This document shows positions 16,707 to 25,600 of a DNA stretch of 64,000 nt, in pieces. Within the stretch, counting starts at the first letter, position 1, and each line of letters starts with the position of its first letter. Below the pieces are notes generated by a model. The model ran no database searches. It was not told where the DNA came from and saw nothing but the letters and a program-made list of their open reading frames with translations. Origin of the DNA: Parasphingopyxis lamellibrachiae (GTDB taxonomy: Bacteria; Pseudomonadota; Alphaproteobacteria; Sphingomonadales; Sphingomonadaceae); contig NZ_QRDP01000004.1 in the NCBI RefSeq assembly GCF_003385775.1, positions 1,730,957-1,794,956 of the forward strand. Direction: 5' to 3'. Made by a program: the position numbers and the translations under genes.

Positions 16707-18348
16707 CGACCATCGCAAGCGTAAACTCCGCTGCGTAATCTACACACGCAAATCGACCGAAGAAGGGTTGGAGCAAGAGTTCAACTCGCTTGATGCGCAG
16801 CGCGAGGCGTGCCGCGCCTATGTGATGAGCCAGCAGCACGAAGGCTGGACGCTCGACGACACACTTTATGATGACGGAGGATATTCTGGCGGATCATTGG
16901 ACCGCCCTGCCCTCCGCCAGATTCTCTCGCTGGTCAAAGCGAAGAAGATTGATGTCATCGTCGTCTACAAAGTTGACCGGCTCACCCGGAGCCTCGCCGA
17001 TTTCGCCAAGATCGTCGAGATCATGGACGATGCAGGCGCTTCCTTTGTCAGTGTCACCCAGGCGTTCAATACAACGACGAGCATGGGACGGCTGACACTT
17101 AATGTTCTCCTGTCCTTCGCGCAGTTCGAGCGTGAGGTCACCGGCGAACGCATACGCGACAAGATCGCCGCATCGAAGAAGAAGGGTATGTGGATGGGCG
17201 GGCCGGTGCCGCTCGGCTATCGGGTTCAAGATCGCAAACTGCTGATCGACGAAGCTGAAGCCGAGCAGGTCCGAACATTGTTTCGCGAGTATCTGCGATT
17301 GGGATCAATGCGGGCGCTGGGGGAGCGTCTCGAGGAGCTTGGGATTCGTACACGGGTGCGTGTCTACAAGTCCGGCAGGACAGTAGGGGGTTGCACCTTT
17401 GCGCCTGGCAGCCTGCAGCAAATGCTGCGCAACAAAGTCTATCGCGGCATGATGGTACACAAGGGCAAGGCATGGCCGGGAGAGCATGAGGCAATCATCG
17501 ATCTCGAACTGTGGGACGCCGTTCAGGCTCTTGTCGATAAAAATCTATCGGACAAGAACAATGGCGTCCGGGCGGCATCGCCGTCACTTTTATCCGGAAT
17601 TGTTTTTGATGAACACGGCCGTCGATTGACACCCAGCCATGCGACGCGTGGTCCGCGACGCTATCGTTACTATGTGACGCCGACCGATCTACCTATCGAT
17701 ACAGAAACGCCCAATGTCAGAGTGCCCGCGCATGATCTGGAGGAGGCGGTCATCAACCGGCTTTGCGATTTGCTGCGCAGCAAATCCGAACTGGCAGCTT
17801 ATTATCCAATCGAGCAGATTGAACTTATTGCTTCAAAGGCAAGTTCGGTCGCCCAGGCGTTGGGGGAGGGATCACCATCGGATAGGCGAAAGACCCTGCA
17901 AGATGTGATCGCACGCATCATCGTAGACCAAGCGCAGATCAGCATTCAGCTGACCAGCGACAGCGAAATCGGACTGCTTGAGCGCGAAGCGATCTTCTCG
18001 ATACCAGCGGTCAAAATCAAAGTCGGTCAGGAAACGAAGCTCGTTGTCGGACCTGATGCGGGAACGACAGCTCCAAATGAGAGGTTGGTGAGATTGATTG
18101 CCGAGGGCTTTATTGTGCGGGAAAAATTGATCGCCGGCGAGGCGTTGGACGATATTGCATCGTCACGTGGCAGCACGAAGCAATGGACGGGGCGGCTGGC
18201 ACGGCTTGGGTGGTTGGCCCCCGAGATTGTGGAAGCAGTAGTCTCTGGAACCCAACCCGAAACGTTGACGCGGCGGGATCTTAGTCAATCTGCCAAGTTA
18301 CCAATCGCTTGGACGGAGCAAATTTATAACTTGGGAGCGCGCGCTTAA
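16696..18348 (+). CDS. Large serine recombinase
   Basis: A 550-residue site-specific recombinase. The resolvase domain starts CVIYTRKSTEEG (nucleophile near Ser20) and continues with VYKVDRLTRSLADF and GRLTLNVLLSFAQFEREVTGERI. A Recombinase domain follows (LGYRVQDRKLLIDEAEAEQV; LRNKVYRGMMVHKGKAW). The C-terminal region lacks an obvious zinc-ribbon cysteine set. Such enzymes integrate and excise phages and islands at short att sites. It appears full length and is the only recombinase in the window. Confidence 0.92.
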   Translation: MLHDDHRKRKLRCVIYTRKSTEEGLEQEFNSLDAQREACRAYVMSQQHEGWTLDDTLYDDGGYSGGSLDRPALRQILSLVKAKKIDVIVVYKVDRLTRSLADFAKIVEIMDDAGASFVSVTQAFNTTTSMGRLTLNVLLSFAQFEREVTGERIRDKIAASKKKGMWMGGPVPLGYRVQDRKLLIDEAEAEQVRTLFREYLRLGSMRALGERLEELGIRTRVRVYKSGRTVGGCTFAPGSLQQMLRNKVYRGMMVHKGKAWPGEHEAIIDLELWDAVQALVDKNLSDKNNGVRAASPSLLSGIVFDEHGRRLTPSHATRGPRRYRYYVTPTDLPIDTETPNVRVPAHDLEEAVINRLCDLLRSKSELAAYYPIEQIELIASKASSVAQALGEGSPSDRRKTLQDVIARIIVDQAQISIQLTSDSEIGLLEREAIFSIPAVKIKVGQETKLVVGPDAGTTAPNERLVRLIAEGFIVREKLIAGEALDDIASSRGSTKQWTGRLARLGWLAPEIVEAVVSGTQPETLTRRDLSQSAKLPIAWTEQIYNLGARA

Positions 18349-18544
18349 AGGCCCGCTTCGCGCCCAAGAGGGGGCATAGCTGGTCGAGATCATTAGTTCC
18401 GCTAACGGACGTTGATGACCGCTACAGCCGAAGCCCTTTATGGTTGCCATCGGTGCCACACTACGGGTCGATAATCTACCGCAACTGCGAATGCGCGTTG
18501 TTACTCAAGCTGATAAAGTCGGGCGGCTTGGCAATGCGAAACAG

Positions 18545-19339
18545 TCACTCTTCAAATTCAATACACGTATACTGATACCCTCTTCCGGTTTGATCAAAAT
18601 ACTGACTTTCTGCGCTTCGGCGATATTCATTCCAAGCATGACCTGAATCAACATCGTCGGAATGACGACTGCTACTGGCGGACAGTTTCCCCGCCTCGCT
18701 ATCACTGGGCAGTTCGTCACCTGAGCAGAAGGCTTTCATGTATGGAGCGGATGGACTCTTCTTTGCCCACAAGATCATTCCGTCGCGTGAAACAACGAAT
18801 GCAATAGGCTTGCTGGCTATGTCGGCAAAGCGCAATCCACTGGCTTGTAGAGAGCATTCAAATCGATTGCCCAACTTCCGGAGTGTGTCCACAGTCCAGC
18901 TAGATCGGTCAAATTCATCACGCACAACATTGGCTGGCATGAGCAGCCATGAAGCGAAGGTGTTTGCCTCCGCCTCGAGCTCTTGTTGAAAGTCATTGAG
19001 CGTATCGGGGCTGTCCTCGAACCGATTCTGCTGTTCGCGGTGGCACATAAAATGCCCTAGCTCGTGAGCATGAGTGAAACGCAATCGCCTCTGGTTTGTT
19101 ATGTTCTCATTGATCAGGATATTCCAACGATCCGTTTTCGCGACACGAAGCAAACATCCTTCGAAGGAATCGAACGAGCCTCTTTTCGTTTCTAAACAAG
19201 CATTGTAGCCACTCGATTGAATTGCTCCTTCAATGAGGAGGTCAATATCTAGCGGGTATGTGTTTGGGCCATAATCTTGCCAGAATCTTGTCAGCCTATT
19301 GGCATGTTTTATCGGCCTATTCTGGCTCTTTTTCCTCAA
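18545..19339 (-). CDS. ImmA/IrrE family metallopeptidase
   Basis: A 264-residue protein with the zinc-peptidase motif HELGH at about residues 92-96 (in THAHELGHFMCHRE) and downstream acidic ligand candidates in ELEAEANTFASWLLMP. The C-terminal third has no motif I recognise. ImmA proteases cleave the partner Xre repressor to induce a mobile element. The partner overlaps it by 23 bases upstream. The start appears to be TTG at 19339, since no ATG or GTG exists in the N-terminal region. Confidence 0.88.
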   Translation of the reverse strand: MRKKSQNRPIKHANRLTRFWQDYGPNTYPLDIDLLIEGAIQSSGYNACLETKRGSFDSFEGCLLRVAKTDRWNILINENITNQRRLRFTHAHELGHFMCHREQQNRFEDSPDTLNDFQQELEAEANTFASWLLMPANVVRDEFDRSSWTVDTLRKLGNRFECSLQASGLRFADIASKPIAFVVSRDGMILWAKKSPSAPYMKAFCSGDELPSDSEAGKLSASSSRHSDDVDSGHAWNEYRRSAESQYFDQTGRGYQYTCIEFEE

Positions 19340-19646
19340 GTCCTGAAATCATCCTCTCGATAGTTCTCTTATCGCTATCAGATAGCTTCTTGAACTTACG
19401 AAAGAAAGAGTCCTCCATTTGATTTTCTGACGGCTCTATTTGTCCGTCATCAATAAAAAACTCGGGGCTCTGACTAAAGTAACCGGCGAGCTTTAAGAGC
19501 ATTTCAGCAGATGGCTTGGCATTTGGCTTGTTTTCAAGTTGCCACATATAGGCCTTTGAGCTGCCAACTGCCGCAGCCAAAACTTCAAGCGTCACCCCCT
19601 TGCCTGTACGCATCTGCCGCAGCTTATCCCCAAACTTTTCCGACAT
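19317..19646 (-). CDS. Xre family repressor paired with the ImmA-like protease
   Basis: A 109-residue repressor: HTH_3 domain GDKLRQMRTGKGVTLEVLAAAVGSSKAYMWQLE in pieces, followed by a charged C-terminal tail (FKKLSDSDKRTIERMISGL). It overlaps the ImmA-like gene. Two identical-geometry operators lie just upstream of it, between it and the divergent DUF1508 gene, so it should repress both directions until cleaved. The arrangement is like ImmR/ImmA of integrative elements. Confidence 0.88.
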   Translation of the reverse strand: MSEKFGDKLRQMRTGKGVTLEVLAAAVGSSKAYMWQLENKPNAKPSAEMLLKLAGYFSQSPEFFIDDGQIEPSENQMEDSFFRKFKKLSDSDKRTIERMISGLEEKEPE

Positions 19647-19680
19647 TTTTCACCTCTTACACGTTTTGCGCTTGACGCGC

Positions 19681-19725
19681 GTATAGTCCTCACTATACCT
19701 GCGTCAAGTATAGCAATCGCTATAC
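19681..19725. promoter_or_regulatory. Twin operators between Xre and DUF1508
   Basis: Two inverted repeats of the same design, GTATAGT-cctc-ACTATAC (19681-19698) and GTATAGC-aatc-GCTATAC (19708-19725), each with 7-bp arms and a 4-bp centre, and centres 27 bp apart. The spacing suggests cooperative binding by Xre dimers. Confidence 0.8.
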
Positions 19726-19753
19726 TGCAGTGAACTGATATAAGGAAAACCAC

Positions 19754-19936
19754 ATGTCTGAATCGTGTACAGCCTCAAATGGCGACAAATGGGAAATCTA
19801 TAATTCGGGCGGCTGGCGCTGGCGCCGTACTGCTCGAAACGGCAATATTGTAGGGGCTTCGACAGAGGCTTACGTCAACAAGTCAGATTGCATTGCGAAC
19901 GCAAAACGCAATGGCATGACATGCACGCCGTCATAA
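19754..19936 (+). CDS. DUF1508-like small protein
   Basis: A 60-residue protein with the WEIYNSGGWRWRRTARNGNIVGASTEAY pattern (in pieces) of the DUF1508/YegP family: a small antiparallel beta-sheet motif ending in a short helix. Function unknown. AAGGAAAA precedes the ATG. It is divergent from the Xre/ImmA pair across the twin operators, so its expression is probably under that switch. A terminator-like hairpin follows it. Confidence 0.78.
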   Translation: MSESCTASNGDKWEIYNSGGWRWRRTARNGNIVGASTEAYVNKSDCIANAKRNGMTCTPS

Positions 19937-19950
19937 TCCCCACAAAACTT

Positions 19951-19984
19951 GATTGGGGCAGCTTTGTTTGAGGCTGTCCCAATC
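19951..19984 (+). terminator. Terminator-like hairpin after DUF1508
   Basis: GATTGGGGCAGC and GCTGTCCCAATC pair at 11 of 12 positions around a 10-base loop, followed by ATTCTT. The T-tract is weak. Confidence 0.6.
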
Positions 19985-20014
19985 ATTCTTGCAACAATCG
20001 AATGAGCTAACACC

Positions 20015-20257
20015 ATGTCAAATTATTCAATTTCTAAGGATGGCGATGAATGGGCCATTCAAAAGCACGGGGCTGGCAAGCGCAGCGGGTATGCTCCTAC
20101 GAAAGAAGAAGCGCGGCAGAGGGCGGCAGAGTTTGCCACCAACAGCGGTGGCGGAGAAGTACGCGAGCACGCATCAAGAGATGGGTCGGTCCACAAAAAG
20201 GGTCAGATCATAGACAGTGACACTCATGGGAAAACGGATCCGCCTAGCAAAGGATAA
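20015..20257 (+). CDS. DUF2188 family small protein
   Basis: An 80-residue protein: YSISKDGDEWAIQKHGAGKR, TKEEARQRAAEFA and GGEVREHASRDGSVHKKG are the DUF2188 pattern (small beta-beta-alpha-beta domain). No function is established. It is the second small protein of related shape downstream of the Xre/ImmA operators, 78 bases after DUF1508 and past the hairpin. The start at 20015 gives the complete domain. Confidence 0.78.
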   Translation: MSNYSISKDGDEWAIQKHGAGKRSGYAPTKEEARQRAAEFATNSGGGEVREHASRDGSVHKKGQIIDSDTHGKTDPPSKG

Positions 20258-20295
20258 CCGCTTCTTTCCGCCAGCAGTCCTGCACAAACCTAAGC

Positions 20296-20328
20296 TGAGC
20301 GGACAGTCCGCATTCGGCCCAAAATCTG
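20296..20328 (-). repeat. Intergenic repeat copy, opposite orientation
   Basis: On the minus strand it reads GGGCCGAATGCGGACTGTCC, matching the right arm of the family (GGGTCGAAAGCGGACAGTC). Confidence 0.5.
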
Positions 20329-20333
20329 CGATT

Positions 20334-20612
20334 TTAAACTTGATTGTTGAGAGCTTCCGACACCCGACCCGGGTTTACATTGAATTTTTGAGCAACATCG
20401 CGTTGGTGCAGTTTCGGGTTTTTCGCAACAAAAGCCCGAATTTTCTCAGCCAGTTCGGGCGTGAGCGAAGCGCTCTTCCTTGAAGCGCGCTTGACCGGGG
20501 AATTTCTGTACGTCTCATCGGCGAGGTCATGTAGCTCTTCTATCTCGTACTCATCGGCAATTTCCCGCATCCGCGCCCGGATCTCAGGAATTGAACGCTT
20601 GTTTTGAGCCAT
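20334..20612 (-). CDS. Small HTH protein of unknown role
   Basis: A 92-residue basic protein. The C-terminal half (SLTPELAEKIRAFVAKNPKL then HQRDVAQKFNVNPGRVSEAL) reads as a homeodomain-like or phage-type helix-turn-helix. The N-terminal half is charged and helical (IPEIRARMREIADEYEIEEL). I do not recognise a named family. It is the last gene before the tRNA boundary, transcribed leftwards. It could be a regulator of the island, but nothing here proves it. Confidence 0.65.
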   Translation of the reverse strand: MAQNKRSIPEIRARMREIADEYEIEELHDLADETYRNSPVKRASRKSASLTPELAEKIRAFVAKNPKLHQRDVAQKFNVNPGRVSEALNNQV

Positions 20613-20965
20613 GAAAAAATAAATCTCCTAATAATTCGGAAATCTATAGAATAAATGACAAGAAAAATGAAGGTTCCACTGAATTTAGTCTACGTTTGAT
20701 TGCCTGTTCTGCATGGATTTTGTCGACTCTGTTCGCCTGCCTAATTGAAGCTGGACAGTCTGCAATAGGCCCATCAGCGGACATTCCAGTTTGAATACAA
20801 AACATAGCCGCTCAGAGACTTGGGGCTATTTGTGCGAGGTCCAATGACCCCAAAAGCGTCTCTCGTACCGCTTCCAAGAAGCCAAGGGCCGCAAGCCTCG
20901 GGAAACAGGCAGGTTTTCCGGCCCTATTATTGAGTTAGTTTATTGATATCAAAGAAGAAAAATCG
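20613..20965. other. Gene-free stretch between the small HTH gene and tRNA-Thr
   Basis: I see no gene in these 353 bases. There is one repeat copy (20752-20786) and an inverted repeat GGGCCG/CGGCCC (20886-20891 and 20919-20924) downstream of the tRNA 3' end that might end its transcript. Confidence 0.5.
20752..20786 (+). repeat. Intergenic repeat copy
   Basis: AGTCTGCAATAGGCCCATCA followed by GCGGACATTCC, a degenerate copy of the element at 11786. It is the last copy noticed before the core chromosome. Confidence 0.5.
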
Positions 20966-21041
20966 TGGTGCCGCTTAGGTGACTCGAACACCTGACCCCC
21001 GCATTACGAATGCGATGCTCTACCAGCTGAGCTAAAGCGGC
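20966..21041 (-). tRNA. tRNA-Thr (anticodon CGT)
   Basis: 76 bases on the minus strand folding as a cloverleaf: acceptor GCCGCTT/AAGCGGC, D-arm GCTCAGCTGGTAGAGC, anticodon arm with loop TTCGTAA (anticodon CGT, codon ACG), T-arm AGGTG-TTCGAGT-CACCT, discriminator A and encoded CCA. Its 3' end points toward the accessory region, the usual orientation for an integration target. Confidence 0.95.
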
Positions 21042-21202
21042 ACGCTCCCTCTATGGGCCGTGGCCCTTACCAAGCACCGAACGGCGAAACAAGCGGGTTA
21101 TTTGTTCGCGAAACGCCGCTCCGGCACATGCGAATTTACCATTCGTAAACCATCCCGGTCCATAAGGGCCTTGTAAACCATCTCCGCGAGGGCAAAACAG
21201 CT

Positions 21203-22531
21203 ATGGATAATCCCCAGCCATTCGAAGCCGATGAGAGCGGCATCGCGGATGCAGAAGGTGATGCGGCGATCGAACCGCCGCCGCAGATCGGCACGGATGA
21301 GCGGCGGATGCATGTTCGCGCCTATAATCACTGGGCGTCCCTGCTGCACAGCCGCGCCTATCCCTCGATCGAGGATCTGGACCCGGCAACCATTGGCGAT
21401 TTCGGGCCCCATAGCGTTTTACTCGATTTCACGGCCGGGCTGAACAATCCGTCCATCGCCTGGCTTGGCGGCGCATTGCGCACCGAATGCGACATCGATG
21501 ACACTATCGAAGACATTGCAGATGTACCGCCGCGGTCTCTGCTCTCCCGCCTGACGGACCATTATATGCAGATCATCGCCAACCAGGCGCCGGTCGGCTT
21601 TGAAGCTGAGTTCGAAAATCATCGCGATGTGAACATGCTGTATCGCGGCATCCTGATGCCCTTCTCGTCCGACGACGATACAATCGATTTCATATATGGC
21701 GTGATCAACTGGAAAGAGGTTGCGGCCGCCGAGGTTCACGCGGATCTCCAGCAGGGGGTCGATCAGGCCCTTGCCGCCCGGCTGGCGCCGGTCGAGGAAG
21801 CTGCGCCGCTATGGGCCGACGGCCCGAACAGGAGCTTTGAATCCTCCGATCCTGCAGCACCGGCCTTTTCTTCCGAGGATGACACGCCCAGCCATGGCGG
21901 TGATTTTGCAGCGCTCGACGAGAGCCTTGCGGGGCCCGAGCGCTTGGTCGATTATCTGGTCGCGGCGCGGGACAGTGCCGAACAGGCAAAATCCGCCGAT
22001 CAACGCAGCCGTGCCGCGCTCTACGATGCGCTGGGCCGCGCCTATGATTTTGCTCTTTGCGCAGAGGCCGAACCGGAAACCTATGCCGAAATCCTCCAGG
22101 ATGCCGGCATTACCGGACAGGATCGCGCGCCGATGACGCCCATCACCAAACTTGTTTTCGGGGTCGATTACGACAAGACCCGGCTGACGGAATTCGCTGC
22201 GGCGCTCTCCCACGCCAAGCGCGAGCACATCGCCGCCGGCACCTTTGCCGACTATCTCAAATCGCACAAAGGCGGCCTCAAGGCTGTCGTTGCGGCCGAA
22301 CGCGCCGCACGCCGCCCGGCATCGCGCCCAGACAAGCTTGAAGATGCCTGCGAGGCGCTGCGCCATGCTCCGGTTCTGGACTATGTTACCCTGGATCAGG
22401 ACGCCGACAGCGACGAAGAATTCGCGCTGCTGATGGCCCGCCGCCTTCCCGACGGGAGGATCGCCGTGATCGGAGCGGTGCCGCACGACAAGGCGCTCAC
22501 GGATCGCGCAATCCGTAAGGTCGCTGGCTGA
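21203..22531 (+). CDS. PAS domain protein upstream of gdhB
   Basis: A 442-residue soluble protein. Residues about 35-175 (RAYNHWASLLHSRAYPSIEDL to FIYGVINWKEV) match the PAS_5-like domain common in alphaproteobacteria. The rest is helical and acidic with no known domain. Its ligand and output are unknown; there is no kinase or DNA-binding part. It lies 93 bases upstream of NAD-glutamate dehydrogenase in the same direction, separated by a perfect 10-bp hairpin. A regulatory role for that enzyme is speculation. Confidence 0.75.
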   Translation: MDNPQPFEADESGIADAEGDAAIEPPPQIGTDERRMHVRAYNHWASLLHSRAYPSIEDLDPATIGDFGPHSVLLDFTAGLNNPSIAWLGGALRTECDIDDTIEDIADVPPRSLLSRLTDHYMQIIANQAPVGFEAEFENHRDVNMLYRGILMPFSSDDDTIDFIYGVINWKEVAAAEVHADLQQGVDQALAARLAPVEEAAPLWADGPNRSFESSDPAAPAFSSEDDTPSHGGDFAALDESLAGPERLVDYLVAARDSAEQAKSADQRSRAALYDALGRAYDFALCAEAEPETYAEILQDAGITGQDRAPMTPITKLVFGVDYDKTRLTEFAAALSHAKREHIAAGTFADYLKSHKGGLKAVVAAERAARRPASRPDKLEDACEALRHAPVLDYVTLDQDADSDEEFALLMARRLPDGRIAVIGAVPHDKALTDRAIRKVAG

Positions 22532-22577
22532 CAGCCAATCTGTTTTCCGGGACGCGGAAATCATCAAGATTCTTCTT

Positions 22578-22605
22578 CAAACAAGGGTTGAGTAGCCCTT
22601 GTTTG
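22578..22605 (+). terminator. Perfect 10-bp hairpin between the PAS gene and gdhB
   Basis: CAAACAAGGG / CCCTTGTTTG around an 8-base loop. No T-tract follows on the plus strand, so it may be an attenuator or mRNA processing site rather than a simple terminator. Confidence 0.5.
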
Positions 22606-22624
22606 GAGAGCATAGCTGCCCGCC

Positions 22625-25600
22625 ATGACACAGGTTCCGCAAGACTCGCCGAGCGAGCAAACCGAAGCCCATATCGCAGCTATTGCCGACGCACTTGTGC
22701 ACGACGCGCTGCCCGGGGAAACCGACAATTTTAGCGAAGCCGAGGCCATGGAGGCGGCACGTTTCGTCGCCGCCACAGCGGCCGAACGACTGCCCGGCAT
22801 GGCGCAGATCAAGCTGGAATCGATAACCGATGAGAAGGGCCGCCGCTTCATGCGGATGGCGATCGTCAATGACGACATGTCCTTCATCGTCGATTCGATC
22901 ACCGGCGCGGTCGGCGCGCACGGCCTTACTGTGCTGCGGCTGTTGCATCCCATCATGTCGGTGCGGCGCGACGACGATCACCGGATCGTCGAATATACGT
23001 CCGACCGCGAAGACGCAAAACGGGAGTCCTTCGTCTATCTGGAAGTCGACCGGGCCGACGCCCGCACCCGGCTGGAACTCCTGTCCGACGTGCATCAGGT
23101 TATGCTCGACGTGCGTGCGGCAGTGCGCGACTGGCCGGCGCTCCAGGAAAGAATGCGCGCAGATGCGGAGGCGACAGCTGATCCGGAAGGCCGCGCGTTG
23201 CTCACCTGGTTTGCGGACCATCATTTTACGCAAGTCGGCCATTATATCGAAAACCGGCTCGGCGAGCGCGAGGCGGGCCTCGGCATTTTTCGTGCGCTTG
23301 GCCCCTCCTGCTGGAATATCCGGACACGCGATGCCGCGTTCAGTTATTTCGAAAATGGCGGAACGGCGCCCCTGCTGTCCAAAGCTGACCGGCTCGCCAC
23401 GGTTCATCGCCGCGTGCCGCTCGATCTCGCAATCACGCCAATATACGAAGACGGCGAATTGACGAGCCTGTCGATCCATGCCGGACTGTGGACCAGTGTA
23501 GCCCTCCATGCCCCCGCCAACGAAGTCCCGGTTCTGCGACAGCGCCTGGAAGCGCTGGAAAAAGATCTTGGCTTCAACCGGGAAAGCCATGCCGGCAAGG
23601 CGCTCGAACATGCGCTGTCACGCCTGCCGCACGATCTCCTGATCTCCTTCGACGCGGAGGCAATGAAGCAGGCCGCGTTGACGGCCATGTCGCTCGCCGA
23701 CCGCCCGCGGCCCAAGCTGCTTCTTATCCAGGGGCCTATGCGACGCCATCTGTTCGCCTTTGTCTGGCTGCCGCGCGACGAACTTTCGACTGACCGGCGC
23801 ACGACGATCGGCAGCCGCCTTGAAGAAGCGACGGGATCCATGATTTCGAGCTGGGCGATCGAACTGGGAGACGGCGATCTCGCCTTTATCCGCTATACGC
23901 TGGATATCGGCGAAAACCCTCTGGAACCGGACGCCGAAGCGCTGGATACCGAGATCGAGCAGATGGTCCGCGGCTGGTCCCCCGCCGTCGAGGCCGAACT
24001 GGGCGAACGCCTGCCTTCCGCTCGCGCGGCCCGGCTGACGCTTGTCTATGCCAACGCATTTCCGAACGGATATCGCGGCGAATATGGCCCTCAGGAAGCA
24101 GCCCGGGATATATTGCGACTGCGCGGCCTGAGCGAATATCAGCGCGGCGTGCGCCTCTATCGGCTCAAAGGCGATGGCGGCACGCAATTGCGACTGAAAC
24201 TCTATCGGCTTGGCGCCTCTATCCCCCTGTCCGACACGGTGCCGGTGCTCGAGAATTTCGGCTTTCGCGTGCTTGAGGAAATTCCGACGCCGCTGAATGG
24301 CGGCCGGCTCGGCTATATTCACGATTTTCTGCTCGAGGTCGACGGCGTCTCCGACCTTGATACCTTGATCGAGCGAGCGGGTATCAAGGAGGGCGCGCTT
24401 TCAGCGGTGCTGGAAGGACGCGCCGAGAATGACGAGTTCAACCAGCTGGTCATATCGGTCGGCCTGAACCCGCGCGATGTTACGCTGCTGCGCGCCTGGT
24501 TCCGCTATCTGCGCCAGACGGGGCTGAGCTATGGTCTGGCGACGGTCGTCGAAACCTTGCGCGACGAACCCGACATCACCCGCGCCATCATCGAGCTGTT
24601 CGATACGCTGCACAATCCCGATTTCGAAGGAGACCGGGAGGCGAAGCTGCGGGCAATCAACCATGAAATCGACACAGCGCTCACCAGGGTGGCGGCGATC
24701 GACGACGATGCGATCCTGCGCGCCATCCGCTCGGTCGTCACCGCATGTCTGCGTACCAACGCATTCGCCTCCGCAGCCAGTGAAGCCCTGGCGTTCAAAC
24801 TCGACAGCTCGGGCATTCCGGGTTTGCCGGCGCCCGTGCCGTGGCGCGAAATCTGGGTCTACAGCCCACGTGTTGAAGGCATTCACCTGCGCGGCGGACC
24901 CATCGCACGCGGCGGCCTGCGATGGTCGGACCGGCGGGACGATTTCCGGACCGAAATCCTCGGCCTGATGAAGGCGCAGCTCGTGAAAAACGCGGTGATC
25001 GTACCGACCGGCGCCAAGGGCGGCTTCTACCCCAAAGCCCTGCCCAATCCGGCGGAAGACAGGGATGCGTGGATTGCCGAGGGCACCGAAAGCTACCGCA
25101 TCTTCATCCGCACCTTGCTGTCGGTGACCGACAATCTCGTCGAGAATGAAGTCGTCCATCCGGATCGCGTCGTGATCCGGGACGATGACGATCCCTATTT
25201 CGTCGTCGCCGCGGACAAGGGCACGGCAAGCTTCTCCGATGTCGCCAACGGCATCGCGATGGAACGCAAATTCTGGCTCGGCGACGCTTTTGCGAGCGGC
25301 GGTGGCCATGGCTATGACCACAAGGCGATGGGCATCACCGCCAAGGGCGCCTGGATTTCCGTGCAGCGGCATTTCCTCGAAATGGGCATCGATGTGCAGA
25401 CCGATCCGATACGCGTCGGCGGTTGCGGCGATATGTCCGGCGATGTGTTCGGCAACGGCATGCTGCTCTCGAAAGCGATCAAACTTGTTGCTGCGTTCGA
25501 TCATCGCCACATCTTCCTCGATCCGGATCCCGATCCGGCGACCAGCTGGACCGAACGTGCGCGGGTTTTCGAATTGGCGCGTTCGAGCTGGGAAGAGTAT

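Noticed and set aside
18349-18544. Gap after the serine recombinase as an attachment site
   Set aside because: No clear direct or inverted repeat with matching sequence elsewhere in the window was found.
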